Assembly: GCA_963772315.1 (NCBI GenBank)
Contig: CAVYWJ010000003.1
Location: forward strand, 186,001 to 250,000
Direction of reading: 5' to 3'
Source: Haliangium sp963772315
GTDB lineage: Bacteria; Myxococcota_A; Polyangia; Haliangiales; Haliangiaceae
DNA length: 64,000 bases
In this document: positions 7,873 to 17,683 of the stretch, one piece after another
How the letters are laid out: every line of letters starts with the position of its first letter
Numbering within the stretch: the stretch's first letter is position 1
The notes under the pieces: model-generated
Told to the model about the DNA's origin: nothing
Databases searched by the model: none
Seen by the model: only the letters and a program-made list of their open reading frames with translations
Position numbers and translations under genes: made by a program

Positions 7873-9242
7873 GCACCACGTTCTGTGGCGGCGCGTTCCT
7901 GCTCTTGCACGAGGCGCGGCATCTGTACGCAGCTGCGCAGCGATGCTTCGGTGCGCTGGGCGCCAGCAATGCCGGCCGACTGGTCCTGTCGTTGTATTTC
8001 AAAGCGATTCTCGGAATCCAGCGAATCTTTCATTTCGAGACTCAGCACGACCCTGGCTTTGCGATTCTGACCGGCGGGACCAAGGTGCTCGGTCGCCGCC
8101 GGCTGGGCGCACTGCTCCGTCTCGGTTCCCTGGCGGGCGTCCGGCGCTTCATGAAGGAGACCGCGCCGCGCCTGGCCCAGGCCGCATGCCACTGGTTCAG
8201 CATCGACGAGCACGCCATTGCACGCTTCACGCGCAAGTTTCGTATCCCAAAAGGTTTTCATACGATTCGCAACAAGAAGATGAAGATCGAGAAACTCACC
8301 TTTGTTTTCGACGTCGCCGCGCGCGTCTTGCACGGCCTGATCGCATCTCCTGGCGACGTGACCCTAGCGCACCTCGCCAAGCAGTTACTCGCGGCAGTTC
8401 GTCGTCGTGCCCGCGGGGCAACGCTGCGGGTCATTCTCGATGCGGGGGCCGCCCACGCCCACGACGAGCTCCTCGACCTCGTCTTGCGCCAGCGGCAAGT
8501 CACTCTGGTCCGGGTACCGCGACGTCCCACCTACCGGGCTGCTTGGAACGCCCTTCCTGCCGAGGCCTGGACCTCGCTCGAAGAACCGGGGCCTTACCGG
8601 GACGCTCCGTCCAAACCCATCGCCATTGCAGAGACCCGCACCTCCCTCCATTCCAAGTCGCGCTCGACGCCGGTATCCGCACGCACCATCGTCATTCGTG
8701 AAACCACCACGCGTGGCAAGCACAGGTGGCACGCCCTCTGGATCTTCGGCGACGAGGACACCCCGGCCTACGAGCTGGTTCGTGAGTTCCGCACCCGCCA
8801 GCATCACGAGCAGACCTACCGCATCATGCTGCACGACATCTACGTCAACACCGCGCCCTCCGGCTACAACAAGCGCAGTCGTCATCCCGAGCGTCCTGGA
8901 TTCCAGCAGAACGCCCTCACCCTCTACGCCTGGATCGCCGCCCTCGCCACCAACGCGCTGCAGGCATTCTCCTTGCTCCTTCCCTCCCAGTTCCATCGCG
9001 CCCATCCCCGCACTCTCCGACGTTGGTTTCTCTTCACACCCGCCGAGCTCTTCCTCGGTCACGACACCCTCATCGTTCTTCTCAAACCCAAGCACCTCCT
9101 TCCCCTTTGGCACTTCCTCATCCAACGCGCCAACCAGCGCCACACCCGCATCCCCTGGATGGACGACCGCCGCCTCATCCTCTCCCTTGATGCACCTCCG
9201 GCCGTTCGCGAGCCGGAAGTCTCAATCGATCCAACCCGTTAG
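7869..9242 (+). CDS. Transposase frame B (catalytic part, read after -1 frameshift)
   Basis: Frame B yields about 457 residues of a DDE-type transposase when entered by the -1 slip. Candidate catalytic acids are in HWFSIDEHAIARF, RVILDAGAAHAHDEL and RQHHEQTYRIMLHD. Basic stretches (RKFRIPKGFHTIRNKKMKIE) fit DNA binding. The frame is open further upstream (to 7449), but that part is only a shadow of frame A. No independent ribosome site is seen near 7870, so synthesis as a fusion with frame A is likely. Confidence 0.75.
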   Translation, partial: LGTTFCGGAFLLLHEARHLYAAAQRCFGALGASNAGRLVLSLYFKAILGIQRIFHFETQHDPGFAILTGGTKVLGRRRLGALLRLGSLAGVRRFMKETAPRLAQAACHWFSIDEHAIARFTRKFRIPKGFHTIRNKKMKIEKLTFVFDVAARVLHGLIASPGDVTLAHLAKQLLAAVRRRARGATLRVILDAGAAHAHDELLDLVLRQRQVTLVRVPRRPTYRAAWNALPAEAWTSLEEPGPYRDAPSKPIAIAETRTSLHSKSRSTPVSARTIVIRETTTRGKHRWHALWIFGDEDTPAYELVREFRTRQHHEQTYRIMLHDIYVNTAPSGYNKRSRHPERPGFQQNALTLYAWIAALATNALQAFSLLLPSQFHRAHPRTLRRWFLFTPAELFLGHDTLIVLLKPKHLLPLWHFLIQRANQRHTRIPWMDDRRLILSLDAPPAVREPEVSIDPTR

Positions 9243-9269
9243 CTCGGAGGCGTTTGGTGCTAGTACTGG

Positions 9270-9860
9270 GTTCCAGAAGTTTCTCCCCACAGGGAGAGCC
9301 CGGCGGCGGCTGTCTCGGCGGGGTTCCCCCGGTCCGTCCTCGGCCTCCGGCCACCGACAATCCCGGTGACGAGGAATACGCCGAGCAAAACCGACGCACT
9401 CGGTCCGGGGCCTCCGACCTGCGGGCGCGGCCGGGTGCCCACCCCGCCGAGCGCCACCGCCTTGGCACGCCCGGTGACGATGCTCCTTGCACCTCATCCG
9501 CGTCGGGCGTGGGGGAGCTATTTGGGCCTGATGTCCTGGTACTGCTGGCCAGAAGTGATTCCCCAGCTGTGGGGGAGGGGCGCGGACGAGTGATGGTGAC
9601 GTGAGGGCCGAGGCGGCGGCGGCGCAGCGGGGAGGTGCCGGCGAGCGCGCGCAGCTGCGTGGCGCTCATCCCGTGAAGGCGCGGGCTCACGGGGGGGGAC
9701 GCGAGGGGAGCTGGGTCGGGGCCGCGCAGCGAGCACGTCGCCGGAGGGGACGCCCGCAAGCGATAGCCGCCGCCGGGCGCTGGCGAGCAAACCCCCGTGC
9801 CGTCACGGAACGCCGCCTTCAAGCTCCCCTCTCTGCGATCTGGGGAGCTACTTCTGGAAC
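9270..9860. repeat. Possible MITE or decayed IS with inverted ends
   Basis: GTTCCAGAAGTTTCTCCCC at 9270-9288 is matched by the complement of GGGGAGCTACTTCTGGAAC at 9842-9860, with 17 of 19 positions identical. A third related motif (CCAGAAGTGATTCCCC) lies near 9550. No convincing coding frame exists between the ends. The segment is very GC-rich and abuts the right end of the preceding IS. This fits a non-autonomous or decayed element, but chance cannot be ruled out. Confidence 0.4.
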
Positions 9861-10047
9861 GTCGTATAGGTGCAGGCCGTGGACTTCCGGCTGGTCGGCG
9901 GCCTGCGCGCCTCGGCCTGCGTGCGCTGAGCTCCGGCGGGTCTCGATGAGGTAGGTTGCCTGCCTTGTCGAGTCTTTCAGCGAATCAGGACACTCGCCCG
10001 CCAACCTGCTCGACGACGTACGTGCTCGATTGCGGTACCTTCGCCAG
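9861..10047. other. Intergenic segment before DUF6940 copy 2
   Basis: No gene is supported here. A minus-strand frame (YLIETRRSSAHAG region) looks weakly protein-like but lacks a recognisable family. The segment should hold the promoter of the following gene; no clear sigma-70 boxes were seen. Confidence 0.3.
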
Positions 10048-10668
10048 ATGGAGCCAACCGCGCCTGGATCGTTTGTCTTGGTGGCCGAGCCGGTCAGGAA
10101 TGGCCAGCGTTATCGGCTGTTGCACCAGGGCGATGCAGTCTCGTACGAGCGGGCCGTGCACGGCCTGTGTGAGGAGCGCGAGGTGCGGGGTCTCGTTGCC
10201 GATTGCCTGCGAGCTGCCCCCTACGAGGCATTCTTCTGGGAGACACCGCCGGTCGCATCGGAGAGCCGCGATCGAGCGTTCGAGCTCGTGCTCATCGACA
10301 GCCCGGCTCTCGCTCGGGTGACCGCGGAGCCAGCTCCCTTTGCCCGTCAGCTCGGGAACACCACGGATTCGTGCGTGATGTTCCCCAATCTGAGCGGCGA
10401 TGCCTGGCTCGTGGTGCCGCGGGCGCTCGCGGAACACGAGCACTACGCGCACCTCGCTCGCTTCGTACGCGGCGCTCCACACGCCCAGGTGGACGAGCTC
10501 CTCCGCACCGTGGGCCTGACGATCGCGCGCTGGTGGTCAGAGCGTGCCGAGCCGTGCTGGGTCAGCACCTCTGGCCTTGGCGTCCACTGGCTGCACGTGC
10601 GCCTGGACAGGCGGCCGAAGTACTACAGCTACGAGCCCTACAAGACTCGCAGCGTCCGGCCAGCCTGA
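10048..10668 (+). CDS. DUF6940-like protein, copy 2 (intact)
   Basis: The 206-residue product starts MEPTAPGSFVLVAEPVRNGQ and is collinear with the copy at 390-977 from GTG 10081 onward without indels. Conserved blocks (FFWETPPV, FELVLIDSPALAR, FPNLSGDAWLVVPRALAEHE, VSTSGLGVHWLHVRLD, RPKYYSYEPYKTRS) fit the DUF6940 family of uncharacterised bacterial proteins. No signal or membrane segment is present. It keeps the N-terminus that copy 1 lacks, so it is the better candidate for the functional gene. A lipoprotein gene follows on the same strand after about 75 bases. Confidence 0.75.
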   Translation: MEPTAPGSFVLVAEPVRNGQRYRLLHQGDAVSYERAVHGLCEEREVRGLVADCLRAAPYEAFFWETPPVASESRDRAFELVLIDSPALARVTAEPAPFARQLGNTTDSCVMFPNLSGDAWLVVPRALAEHEHYAHLARFVRGAPHAQVDELLRTVGLTIARWWSERAEPCWVSTSGLGVHWLHVRLDRRPKYYSYEPYKTRSVRPA

Positions 10669-10743
10669 ACAGAGAAGCACGAGCCTGCTGAGCGAGCCGC
10701 GCCATGGCCCGGCTCGTCGATGTATGCTCGCGCCGGAGCGTCC

Positions 10744-12027
10744 ATGCACAGCAAGAGCAAGCAAGACATCGCCCGGTTGGTTTCCGCGCTGTTCTCGATG
10801 ATCTCGGCAGCCGCGTGTGGCACTAGCTCTGCGCCCACCGCAGACACCAGCTCCTCCGGGGAGCCATCGGTGGCAGCACCCTCGCCCGCATCGGGCACAC
10901 GAGCCTCGCCAGAGCAGCCCGGGCCGCAGCCCGTGTGCACGGGCGACTGTTACGTGCTGCTCAAGCAGACTGCCGCGCTGCGCGTCCGCCCCGCAGCGGA
11001 TGCGCCGATGCTCGCGCAAGAGCGCGACGATCCAGAGCAGACTGGCCGGCGACGCATTCCCTTGCGCTACGTCGGCGAGAAGGATGGCTGGGTGGAGGTC
11101 GAGACCCTGCCTGCTCGCGGCGGCGCGTATCAAAGCGATGAGCGCGTCTATGCGGGTGAGACGGGTAAGCCGCTCGATCTCGGCACGCATTGCTACGAAG
11201 GAGCCGTGCTCGCGGAGCGCGGGCTCGGCGTCCATCTCTACGTGCAGCGCAACGAGCTCGAGACCGTGACGACCAGGCCCGTGCGCGTGGAGTTTCCAGA
11301 CCGGACCGCGGTCGCGCTGGCTTCTGGCGTCGCCGTGGAGCCGCTCCCGGCCAGCGGTGTCTATCGCGTGAAGATCTCCTATCTCGCGGTCGAGCTCGCG
11401 CTGCCGGCCGATAGCATCGACGCTGGCTACGTCACGAGCCCGCTGTTTCCTGCCAAGCCCCTCGAGCGCACGTATCTCACTGCCGGGCAGCTCGCACAGG
11501 GCGTGCTCGCCTATCAGCAAGGCAAGATCGTCGAAGCGAGCGCGCCGTCGCAGAATCTGTTTTCGCAGCGCGACTATCCGGTCTCTGACAGCCAGGAGAT
11601 CGATCCAGAGCATCGACTGGTCACGATCGAGCAGCCGTGCATCAAGATCACGGGCATCGCGGATGCCAGGCACGTCACCCGCAGACAGGGCGGTCTCGGC
11701 TTCGGCTCGCTCGGCGGGGGCGGGGGCTCCGGCAATAGCATTGATATCGGGACATCAGCCGGCAGCACTGGCAAGGACGCCGCCAGGACGCCAGCTCTAC
11801 GCGCTGGCGCGCAGCTCTTCTGGAGCGATGGTCAGAGCGCCGGCCGGGCTATCGAGGAGGTTCATCTGGACAGCGAGCCGGCCGCTGCAGGCGAGCGGCA
11901 ATGCCAGCGCTTCGAGCGCGATCATCGCCATCAGGGCCTGCTCACCGGCCTCGGTCCGCCGCCCGATGCAAGGCCGCCGGGGGAGCCGCTCGAGCTCTGC
12001 TTCGCGGTTGCGGATGTTTCGAGATGA
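10744..12027 (+). CDS. Predicted lipoprotein of unknown function
   Basis: The start at ATG 10744 gives a lipoprotein signal (LVSALFSMISAAACGTSS) with the modified Cys near residue 26. A Ser/Pro/Thr-rich linker follows. The mature part has two invariant-looking Cys (PVCTGDCYVLLKQ) at the head of a segment resembling a bacterial SH3-like fold (AALRVRPAADAPM, RYVGEKDGWVEVETL). A Gly-rich loop (GGLGFGSLGGGGGSG) lies near residue 325. It probably sits in the envelope. I do not recognise the family. An alternative start at 10720 would spoil the signal. Confidence 0.7.
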   Translation: MHSKSKQDIARLVSALFSMISAAACGTSSAPTADTSSSGEPSVAAPSPASGTRASPEQPGPQPVCTGDCYVLLKQTAALRVRPAADAPMLAQERDDPEQTGRRRIPLRYVGEKDGWVEVETLPARGGAYQSDERVYAGETGKPLDLGTHCYEGAVLAERGLGVHLYVQRNELETVTTRPVRVEFPDRTAVALASGVAVEPLPASGVYRVKISYLAVELALPADSIDAGYVTSPLFPAKPLERTYLTAGQLAQGVLAYQQGKIVEASAPSQNLFSQRDYPVSDSQEIDPEHRLVTIEQPCIKITGIADARHVTRRQGGLGFGSLGGGGGSGNSIDIGTSAGSTGKDAARTPALRAGAQLFWSDGQSAGRAIEEVHLDSEPAAAGERQCQRFERDHRHQGLLTGLGPPPDARPPGEPLELCFAVADVSR

Positions 12028-12090
12028 TCGGCCGGCGAGCCGGAACGCGATGGCCCTGTTTCCCACCAGCTTCGACGAAGGGACCGCGGG

Positions 12091-12858
12091 CTAGGCCGGG
12101 CGCTTGACGGCGATGTTGATCAGGATGTCGAAGCGGACCTGGAGCTCGCCGTCGCCGTGGGCCGCGCGCGTCTCCCTGGCGAGGCTGGCCACGTAGGCGT
12201 CGGGATCATCGAGCGTGACCAGGAACGCGCTGACGTACGAGGTCGAGCACAGGAACTCGACGTAGCCGTCTGTCGATGGATAGGGAAGCACGTAGGGCAC
12301 CTCGGACGAGGTGACCGAGGCGAAGGCGCCGCTCCTGCGCATGAGGTCGGCGGTGTCGTCGTGCTCGATGAGGCGCGTGGAGCGATGCTCGGCCCAGTGG
12401 TCGGCCATGTGCCGCTCCATCACTCGCTCGGCCGGGCCGATGCACACGGGGATGCCGTACTTGTACGTCGCGAACACGCCCGGGGCCCGGAGCACGCGAT
12501 CGACCTCGGTGAGCACCCTGGACTTGTCCATCCAGTAGAAGGCCGTGGCCACGGTGACGAGATCGGACGAGGCGCCGGGCAGGCCCGTGGCCTCGCCCGT
12601 GCCATCGCGGATCTCGGCGTCTGGATAGGCCCGCGCTGCCTCGGCGCGCAGGCGATCGCCCGGCTCGATGCCGATGATGTGGCTGGCAATGGTCGCGAGC
12701 CCGGCCAGCGACTGACCCGCACCGCAGCCGATGTCGACCGCGGTCGAGAATCGCTCGACCGGGACGGCCTCGCGGAGGCGCTGGTACACCTCGCCGGGAT
12801 ACGTGGGACGTACCCGGCTGTAGAGCTCGGCAACGCGATTGAACCGCAGGTCACTCAT
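12091..12858 (-). CDS. Class I SAM-dependent methyltransferase
   Basis: The 255-residue protein has motif I VDIGCGAGQSLAGL near residues 41-54 and an acidic residue after strand 2 (IIGIEPGDRL). It continues with ATGLPGASSDLVTVATAFYW and LRAPGVFATYKYG, the standard order of a Methyltransf_11-type fold. The start MSDLRFNRVAELYSRVRP is typical of small-molecule methyltransferases. The substrate is unknown. It is divergently oriented from mtnB with about 70 bases between, so the two may share a control region, but no pathway link is shown. Confidence 0.85.
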   Translation of the reverse strand: MSDLRFNRVAELYSRVRPTYPGEVYQRLREAVPVERFSTAVDIGCGAGQSLAGLATIASHIIGIEPGDRLRAEAARAYPDAEIRDGTGEATGLPGASSDLVTVATAFYWMDKSRVLTEVDRVLRAPGVFATYKYGIPVCIGPAERVMERHMADHWAEHRSTRLIEHDDTADLMRRSGAFASVTSSEVPYVLPYPSTDGYVEFLCSTSYVSAFLVTLDDPDAYVASLARETRAAHGDGELQVRFDILINIAVKRPA

Positions 12859-12927
12859 CGATGTGTCTCCTGTCGTAGATCGCCAATGCTGCGCTCGGCG
12901 CGCGCCCGCTCATGCTATGACCAGGGC

Positions 12928-13656
12928 ATGGCGAAGGCGAGCGATCCGCGCACCCTCATCGTCGAGCTGTGCCGGCAGTTCTACACGCAGGGCTGGGTCT
13001 CGGGCACGGGCGGCGGGATCAGCATCCGCGAGGGCGACCGGATCTACATGGCGCCCAGCGGCGTGCAGAAGGAGCGGCTCGCGCCCGAGGACATGTTCGT
13101 CCTCGACCTCGACGGCCAGGTGATCGAGGCGCCGGCCGGGTCGGCGCGCGTGAGCGCGTGCGCGCCGCTCTTCCTGCACGCGTACCAGCTGCGCAACGCA
13201 GGCGCCGTGATCCACAGTCACAGCGTCAACGCGATGATGGCGACGCTGGTGTTCGGGGAGACCTTCGAGGTCACGCACCTCGAGATGATGAAAGGCATCA
13301 CCGGCACCGGATACGCGGATCGCCTGGTGGTGCCGATCATCGAGAACACGGCCCACGAGCACGAGCTCGCCGACACCATGGCCGAGGCCATGCAGGCCCA
13401 TCCGCGGGCCCACGCGGTGCTGGTCAGGCGGCACGGGGTGTACGTGTGGGGCAAGGACTGGATCCAGGCCAAGACCCACGCCGAGTGTTACGACTATCTC
13501 TTCGACGCCGCGGTGCGTATGCGCCAGATCGGCGTCGATCCTACCCTTGGGCCTACCCTTGGGCCTACACTCGGGCTCACCACTGGGCCCACGCTTGGGC
13601 CGGCGCGCGCGCCAGGTGCGGCCAGCGCGCATCCGAACGAGGAGACACAGGCATGA
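12928..13656 (+). CDS. mtnB: Methylthioribulose-1-phosphate dehydratase
   Basis: The 242-residue class II aldolase-fold enzyme catalyses the dehydration step of methionine salvage. The fold is shown by FYTQGWVSGTGGGISIREGD, APSGVQKERL, the zinc ligands HSHSVNAMM, the catalytic-region HLEMMKGI and the last His in RRHGVYVWG. The start is ATG 12928; the longer open frame upstream overlaps the divergent methyltransferase. An unusual C-terminal tail carries tandem PTLGP-type repeats encoded by repeats of about 12 bp. Its stop overlaps the mtnD start (ATGA), so the two are translationally coupled. An mtnC gene is not between them. Confidence 0.9.
   Translation: MAKASDPRTLIVELCRQFYTQGWVSGTGGGISIREGDRIYMAPSGVQKERLAPEDMFVLDLDGQVIEAPAGSARVSACAPLFLHAYQLRNAGAVIHSHSVNAMMATLVFGETFEVTHLEMMKGITGTGYADRLVVPIIENTAHEHELADTMAEAMQAHPRAHAVLVRRHGVYVWGKDWIQAKTHAECYDYLFDAAVRMRQIGVDPTLGPTLGPTLGLTTGPTLGPARAPGAASAHPNEETQA
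13543..13602 (+). repeat. Short tandem repeat in the mtnB 3' end
   Basis: Repeats of CCTACCCTTGGG type, about 12 bases each, encode PTLGPTLGPTLG and degenerate continuations at the C-terminus of MtnB. The repeat lies beyond the conserved enzyme fold. It may vary in copy number. Confidence 0.6.
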
Positions 13657-14120
13657 GAGCACACTGGATGAACGAGGCCGGCACGCTGGCCGGCGCCATC
13701 GACGTTCCCACGCTGCACGCCGAGGGCGTGCTCTACGACTCGCTCGACACCGAGCCGGCGCGCTACCAGACGCCGCTGGCGTCGTTCAAGGGCGCGCAGG
13801 GCTACGTCGAGCAGGACGAGATCGCGCTGTCGCCCGAGACGCCCAAGCTCGACGAGATCTGCGCCAAGTTCCTGGACGAGCACTGCCACGAGGAGGACGA
13901 GGTGCGGTTCATCCTCGATGGCGCGGGCATCTTCGACATCCGCTCGCGCGACGATCGCTGGATGCGGGTGGTGGTCGAGGCCGGCGACCTGATCGTGGTC
14001 CCGGCCGGACGCTGGCACCGCTTCCTGCTCACGGACACGCGGCGTATCCGCGCGGTGCGGCTGTTCAAAGACCCCAAAGGCTGGGTGCCGCAGTATCGAG
14101 CCGCACACGCAGCGGGCTGA
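13653..14120 (+). CDS. mtnD: Acireductone dioxygenase
   Basis: The 155-residue cupin converts acireductone to the ketoacid precursor of methionine and formate (Fe form) or to off-pathway products (Ni form). The metal site is seen in EHCHEEDEVRFILDGAGIFD (His, His, Glu), and the last His is in VVPAGRWHRFLL. FDIRSRDDRWMRVVVEAGDLI fills the second cupin strand set. The ATG overlaps the mtnB stop. Its last 56 bases overlap, on the opposite strand, the end of the following lipoprotein gene. Confidence 0.92.
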   Translation: MRAHWMNEAGTLAGAIDVPTLHAEGVLYDSLDTEPARYQTPLASFKGAQGYVEQDEIALSPETPKLDEICAKFLDEHCHEEDEVRFILDGAGIFDIRSRDDRWMRVVVEAGDLIVVPAGRWHRFLLTDTRRIRAVRLFKDPKGWVPQYRAAHAAG

Positions 14121-15291
14121 AGCCGGCGTCCGTGGCCAGGCACGTGGGCGAGGTCGCGATCACCAGGGCGCGGTCGTCGAGCTCGGTCCAGGCCAGCGCG
14201 CAGGAGTCGCCCTGCGCGGCCATGCGCACGCGCGCGAGCTCGCCCGGGCGCTCGAGCGCGTCCCGGGCGATGAGCTTGCCGGCGCCATCGAGCGTGACCA
14301 GGTGGACTCGCCCAGGCTCGGTCCAGGCGACGGCGAAGCGCTCAGGGGCCACGACGATGTCCACGGTGTCAGGCCGGATGCCGGGGGGCAGCGCGAGAGA
14401 GCCGATCTGGCGGCCGGTCCCGGACAGGCGGACGAGATGCAGCGGTGACGGGCCGCGCGCGCGGTAGAGGAGGGCGTAGCCCGTGCCCTGCGCGCGCAGG
14501 CGCAGCGGCTGCACGGGGCCGTCAGGGGCCGCGAGCTGCCTGCGCAGGGTGATCTTGCCGGAGGCGTCGACGCGCGTGAACATGAGCCGTGCGTCTGGGT
14601 CGTCGTCTGGGTCGCCGTCTGGGTCTGCGTCCGGGCCGTCGAGGACGTAGCTCAGCGCGAACCTGTGGTCGCTGGCCTGCAGCGCGCAGCCGGGCGCGCG
14701 GCTCGGGCCGCGGTCGAGCGTGGTGAGGCCGAGGAGGGTGCCGTCAGGGCTCACGCGGGCAAGCAGGTACTCGACGTCGCCGCGCTCGGTGCGCGCCGCC
14801 CAGGCCACGCCGTAGCTCGACTCCAGCCACACCGGCGGCGTGCACAGCACCAGCGCCGACCGCGCCAGCTGTCGCGCCAGCGGCTGTGTCAGCAGCCACC
14901 GATGCCCGGCGGCCGAGCCATCCGGCGCGACCGGCTGCGCGGTGATGGCGCCGCTGCCGTGGTGGAGGACCAGCAGGAAGCGGGCGCCGTTCCACACCAG
15001 CTCGGGCGCGGCGGCGAGCGCGCCGACCCGCGCGACCTGCGTGCGCTCGCGGGGCGGCCGGTCGCCGCGACGCGTCTGCAGGGTGGAGACGACGATCTGG
15101 TTGCGTGAGGTGTCGGGCCAGCCCCAGACCGCGGTGTAGCCGTGGCCGTCCCAGGCCACGCTGGCGCCCAGGCCGCCCGGTACGTCGGTGCACGCGGCGA
15201 GCGCGACCAGCGCGATCGCGATGGTCACGGCGGGCGCCACGCTGCCCGATACTCTGCCGGCCGCTCTGCCCGATGGTCGTTTGGGCGTCAC
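14065..15291 (-). CDS. Predicted lipoprotein with repeated beta-strand blocks
   Basis: The 408-residue product starts at GTG 15291, which overlaps the stop of the upstream methyltransferase (4-base overlap). It has a lipoprotein signal (VAPAVTIAIALVALAACTDV). The mature part repeats a pattern of strands (WDGHGYTAVWGW, WNGARFLLVLHHG, YGVAWAARTERG, RFALSYVLDG, RFAVAWTEPGRVHLV, SCALAWTELDD), as in secreted beta-propeller-like proteins of myxobacteria. An Asp/Pro-rich insert (DGPDADPDGDPDDDPD) lies mid-protein and might bind calcium. The function is unknown. It converges on mtnD with a 56-bp overlap. Confidence 0.75.
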   Translation of the reverse strand: MTPKRPSGRAAGRVSGSVAPAVTIAIALVALAACTDVPGGLGASVAWDGHGYTAVWGWPDTSRNQIVVSTLQTRRGDRPPRERTQVARVGALAAAPELVWNGARFLLVLHHGSGAITAQPVAPDGSAAGHRWLLTQPLARQLARSALVLCTPPVWLESSYGVAWAARTERGDVEYLLARVSPDGTLLGLTTLDRGPSRAPGCALQASDHRFALSYVLDGPDADPDGDPDDDPDARLMFTRVDASGKITLRRQLAAPDGPVQPLRLRAQGTGYALLYRARGPSPLHLVRLSGTGRQIGSLALPPGIRPDTVDIVVAPERFAVAWTEPGRVHLVTLDGAGKLIARDALERPGELARVRMAAQGDSCALAWTELDDRALVIATSPTCLATDAGFSPLRVRLDTAAPSLWGL

Positions 15292-16031
15292 GGTCTGGTC
15301 GCCTCCAGGCAAAGCGCGTGCGGACGATCGAGGTACGGCTGCCAGAACTCGCGCCCGTACAGCGCCAGGCCGCGCTTGGAGACCTCGGTGACGGCCGTGC
15401 GGATGTCGGTGAAGCCGGCCTGGCGCAGGGCGGCTTCGAGGGTGGCCAGGGTCCAGTACCGCACCTCGATCGGCGGCGTGACCTGACCGGCGATGGTCAG
15501 CGTGAACGCGTGCTTGCTCTCGTCCGTGAGCGCGGCCGGGGCATGGATGTCCAGGCCGTAGCGCTGGTAGTAGCCGGGAGTCCAGTCGAGGCCGGGATGC
15601 ATGGTGTAGGTGACGAATCGTCCGCCCGGCGCCAGCGCGCCGGCGATGCTCCGGCACATGGCGTCGAGATGCGCGCGCGAGCTGGCGTAGGAGAGGAGGT
15701 AGACCGCGACCACGCGATCGAAGGTGCCGAGCCTGGCCAGATCCGCGGCATCCGCGACGCGATACTCGATGCCGAGCGGCTGGGCGTCCTCCATCGAGCG
15801 CGCGACGCGGATCATCTCGGGCGAGATGTCGATGCCGACCGCGCGGACGGCGCCGCGCTGGCGCAGCATGCGCGCGTAATAGCCGGTGCCGCAGGCGAGA
15901 TCGAGCGCGGACAGGCCCCGTACGTCGCCCAGCGCGCGAAAGAACGTGAAGGTCTCGACGTGTTCCCGGAACGGGAGCTCCTTGATGGACTCGTGATACA
16001 GGTCCGCGATCTCGTCGTACTGGTCGCTCAT
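15288..16031 (-). CDS. Class I SAM-dependent methyltransferase
   Basis: The 247-residue protein has motif I ALDLACGTGYYARML (about 43-57), motif II AVGIDISPEMIRVAR, a motif IV region GTFDRVVAVYLLSYA and a post-motif ALAPGGRFVTYTMHP. This is a typical small-molecule methyltransferase resembling those that act on quinones, amines or natural products. The start MSDQYDEIADLYHES is at 16031. It is followed, with a 4-base overlap, by the lipoprotein gene, so the two are one transcription unit. The substrate is not indicated by context. Confidence 0.85.
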   Translation of the reverse strand: MSDQYDEIADLYHESIKELPFREHVETFTFFRALGDVRGLSALDLACGTGYYARMLRQRGAVRAVGIDISPEMIRVARSMEDAQPLGIEYRVADAADLARLGTFDRVVAVYLLSYASSRAHLDAMCRSIAGALAPGGRFVTYTMHPGLDWTPGYYQRYGLDIHAPAALTDESKHAFTLTIAGQVTPPIEVRYWTLATLEAALRQAGFTDIRTAVTEVSKRGLALYGREFWQPYLDRPHALCLEATRP

Positions 16032-16368
16032 CGCGGCCGACTATAACCGCCCCCATATGACTTGATCCTGCCCCGGACCAGAGGCTCGCGGCGCCGGGCC
16101 GGGCGCGGTGACCGCGGCGTGTCGCCGATCACGCCCGGCGCCCCGCGCGTGGCGCCTCGCAAGTGCTTGAAGAGGCAGCCGAATGCTCGGCTGGTCACGC
16201 TTCCGCCACATTTTTGCGTGCGGCTTTGCCAAGCGGGGGCGCGAGCGCTTAAATACGCCCCGGCGCCGCGGGTGTTGTCGTTCTGCAAGTCTGCAGAGCC
16301 GTGGGATGGCGCCTCGGAACGGCCTGGCCGGGTCCGGTGTAATCACAGTCGAGAGAAAAGAGAACTTC
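16032..16368. other. Intergenic region upstream of the inositol-phosphate operon
   Basis: This 337-base stretch separates divergent transcription units. It contains GC-rich inverted segments near 16085-16160 and a plausible sigma-70 promoter at 16226-16254 (separate entry). The leader from there to the ATG would be about 105 bases and ends with the purine-rich GAGAGAAAAGAGAAC. I looked for riboswitch-like structure and could not support one. Confidence 0.45.
16226..16254 (+). promoter_or_regulatory. Sigma-70-like promoter for the inositol-phosphate operon
   Basis: TTGCCA at 16226-16231 and TTAAAT at 16249-16254 are separated by exactly 17 bases. They lie in an A/T-richer pocket of otherwise GC-rich DNA and face the operon that starts at 16369. 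Confidence 0.45.
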
Positions 16369-17682
<1,314 letters not shown>

Positions 17683-17683
17683 C

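Larger units (their letters stand above)
7105..9263 (+). mobile_element. Insertion sequence with 19-bp perfect inverted repeats and split transposase
   Basis: Perfect inverted repeats CTAGCACCAAACGCCTCCG (7105-7123) and its complement (9245-9263) bound a 2.16-kb element. As in the IS1182-type element, the outer four bases are CTAG and may be a target duplication. Two transposase frames inside overlap at a CCCCTTTTTT run. The family is not one I can name with confidence. The element lies between the Sir2 gene and a possible degenerate inverted-repeat element. Confidence 0.85.

Noticed and set aside
9175..9822. 215-residue minus-strand frame in the possible MITE
   Set aside because: It has Pro/Ser/Arg-rich composition without motifs; no support as a gene.
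15292..16056. N-terminal extension of the 14065 lipoprotein (663-residue frame)
   Set aside because: The extension is antiparallel-free but overlaps a complete methyltransferase in another frame; the lipoprotein signal begins at GTG 15291.
16032..16368. Riboswitch upstream of inositol-phosphate synthase
   Set aside because: GC-rich inverted segments exist, but no conserved riboswitch core could be identified by eye.
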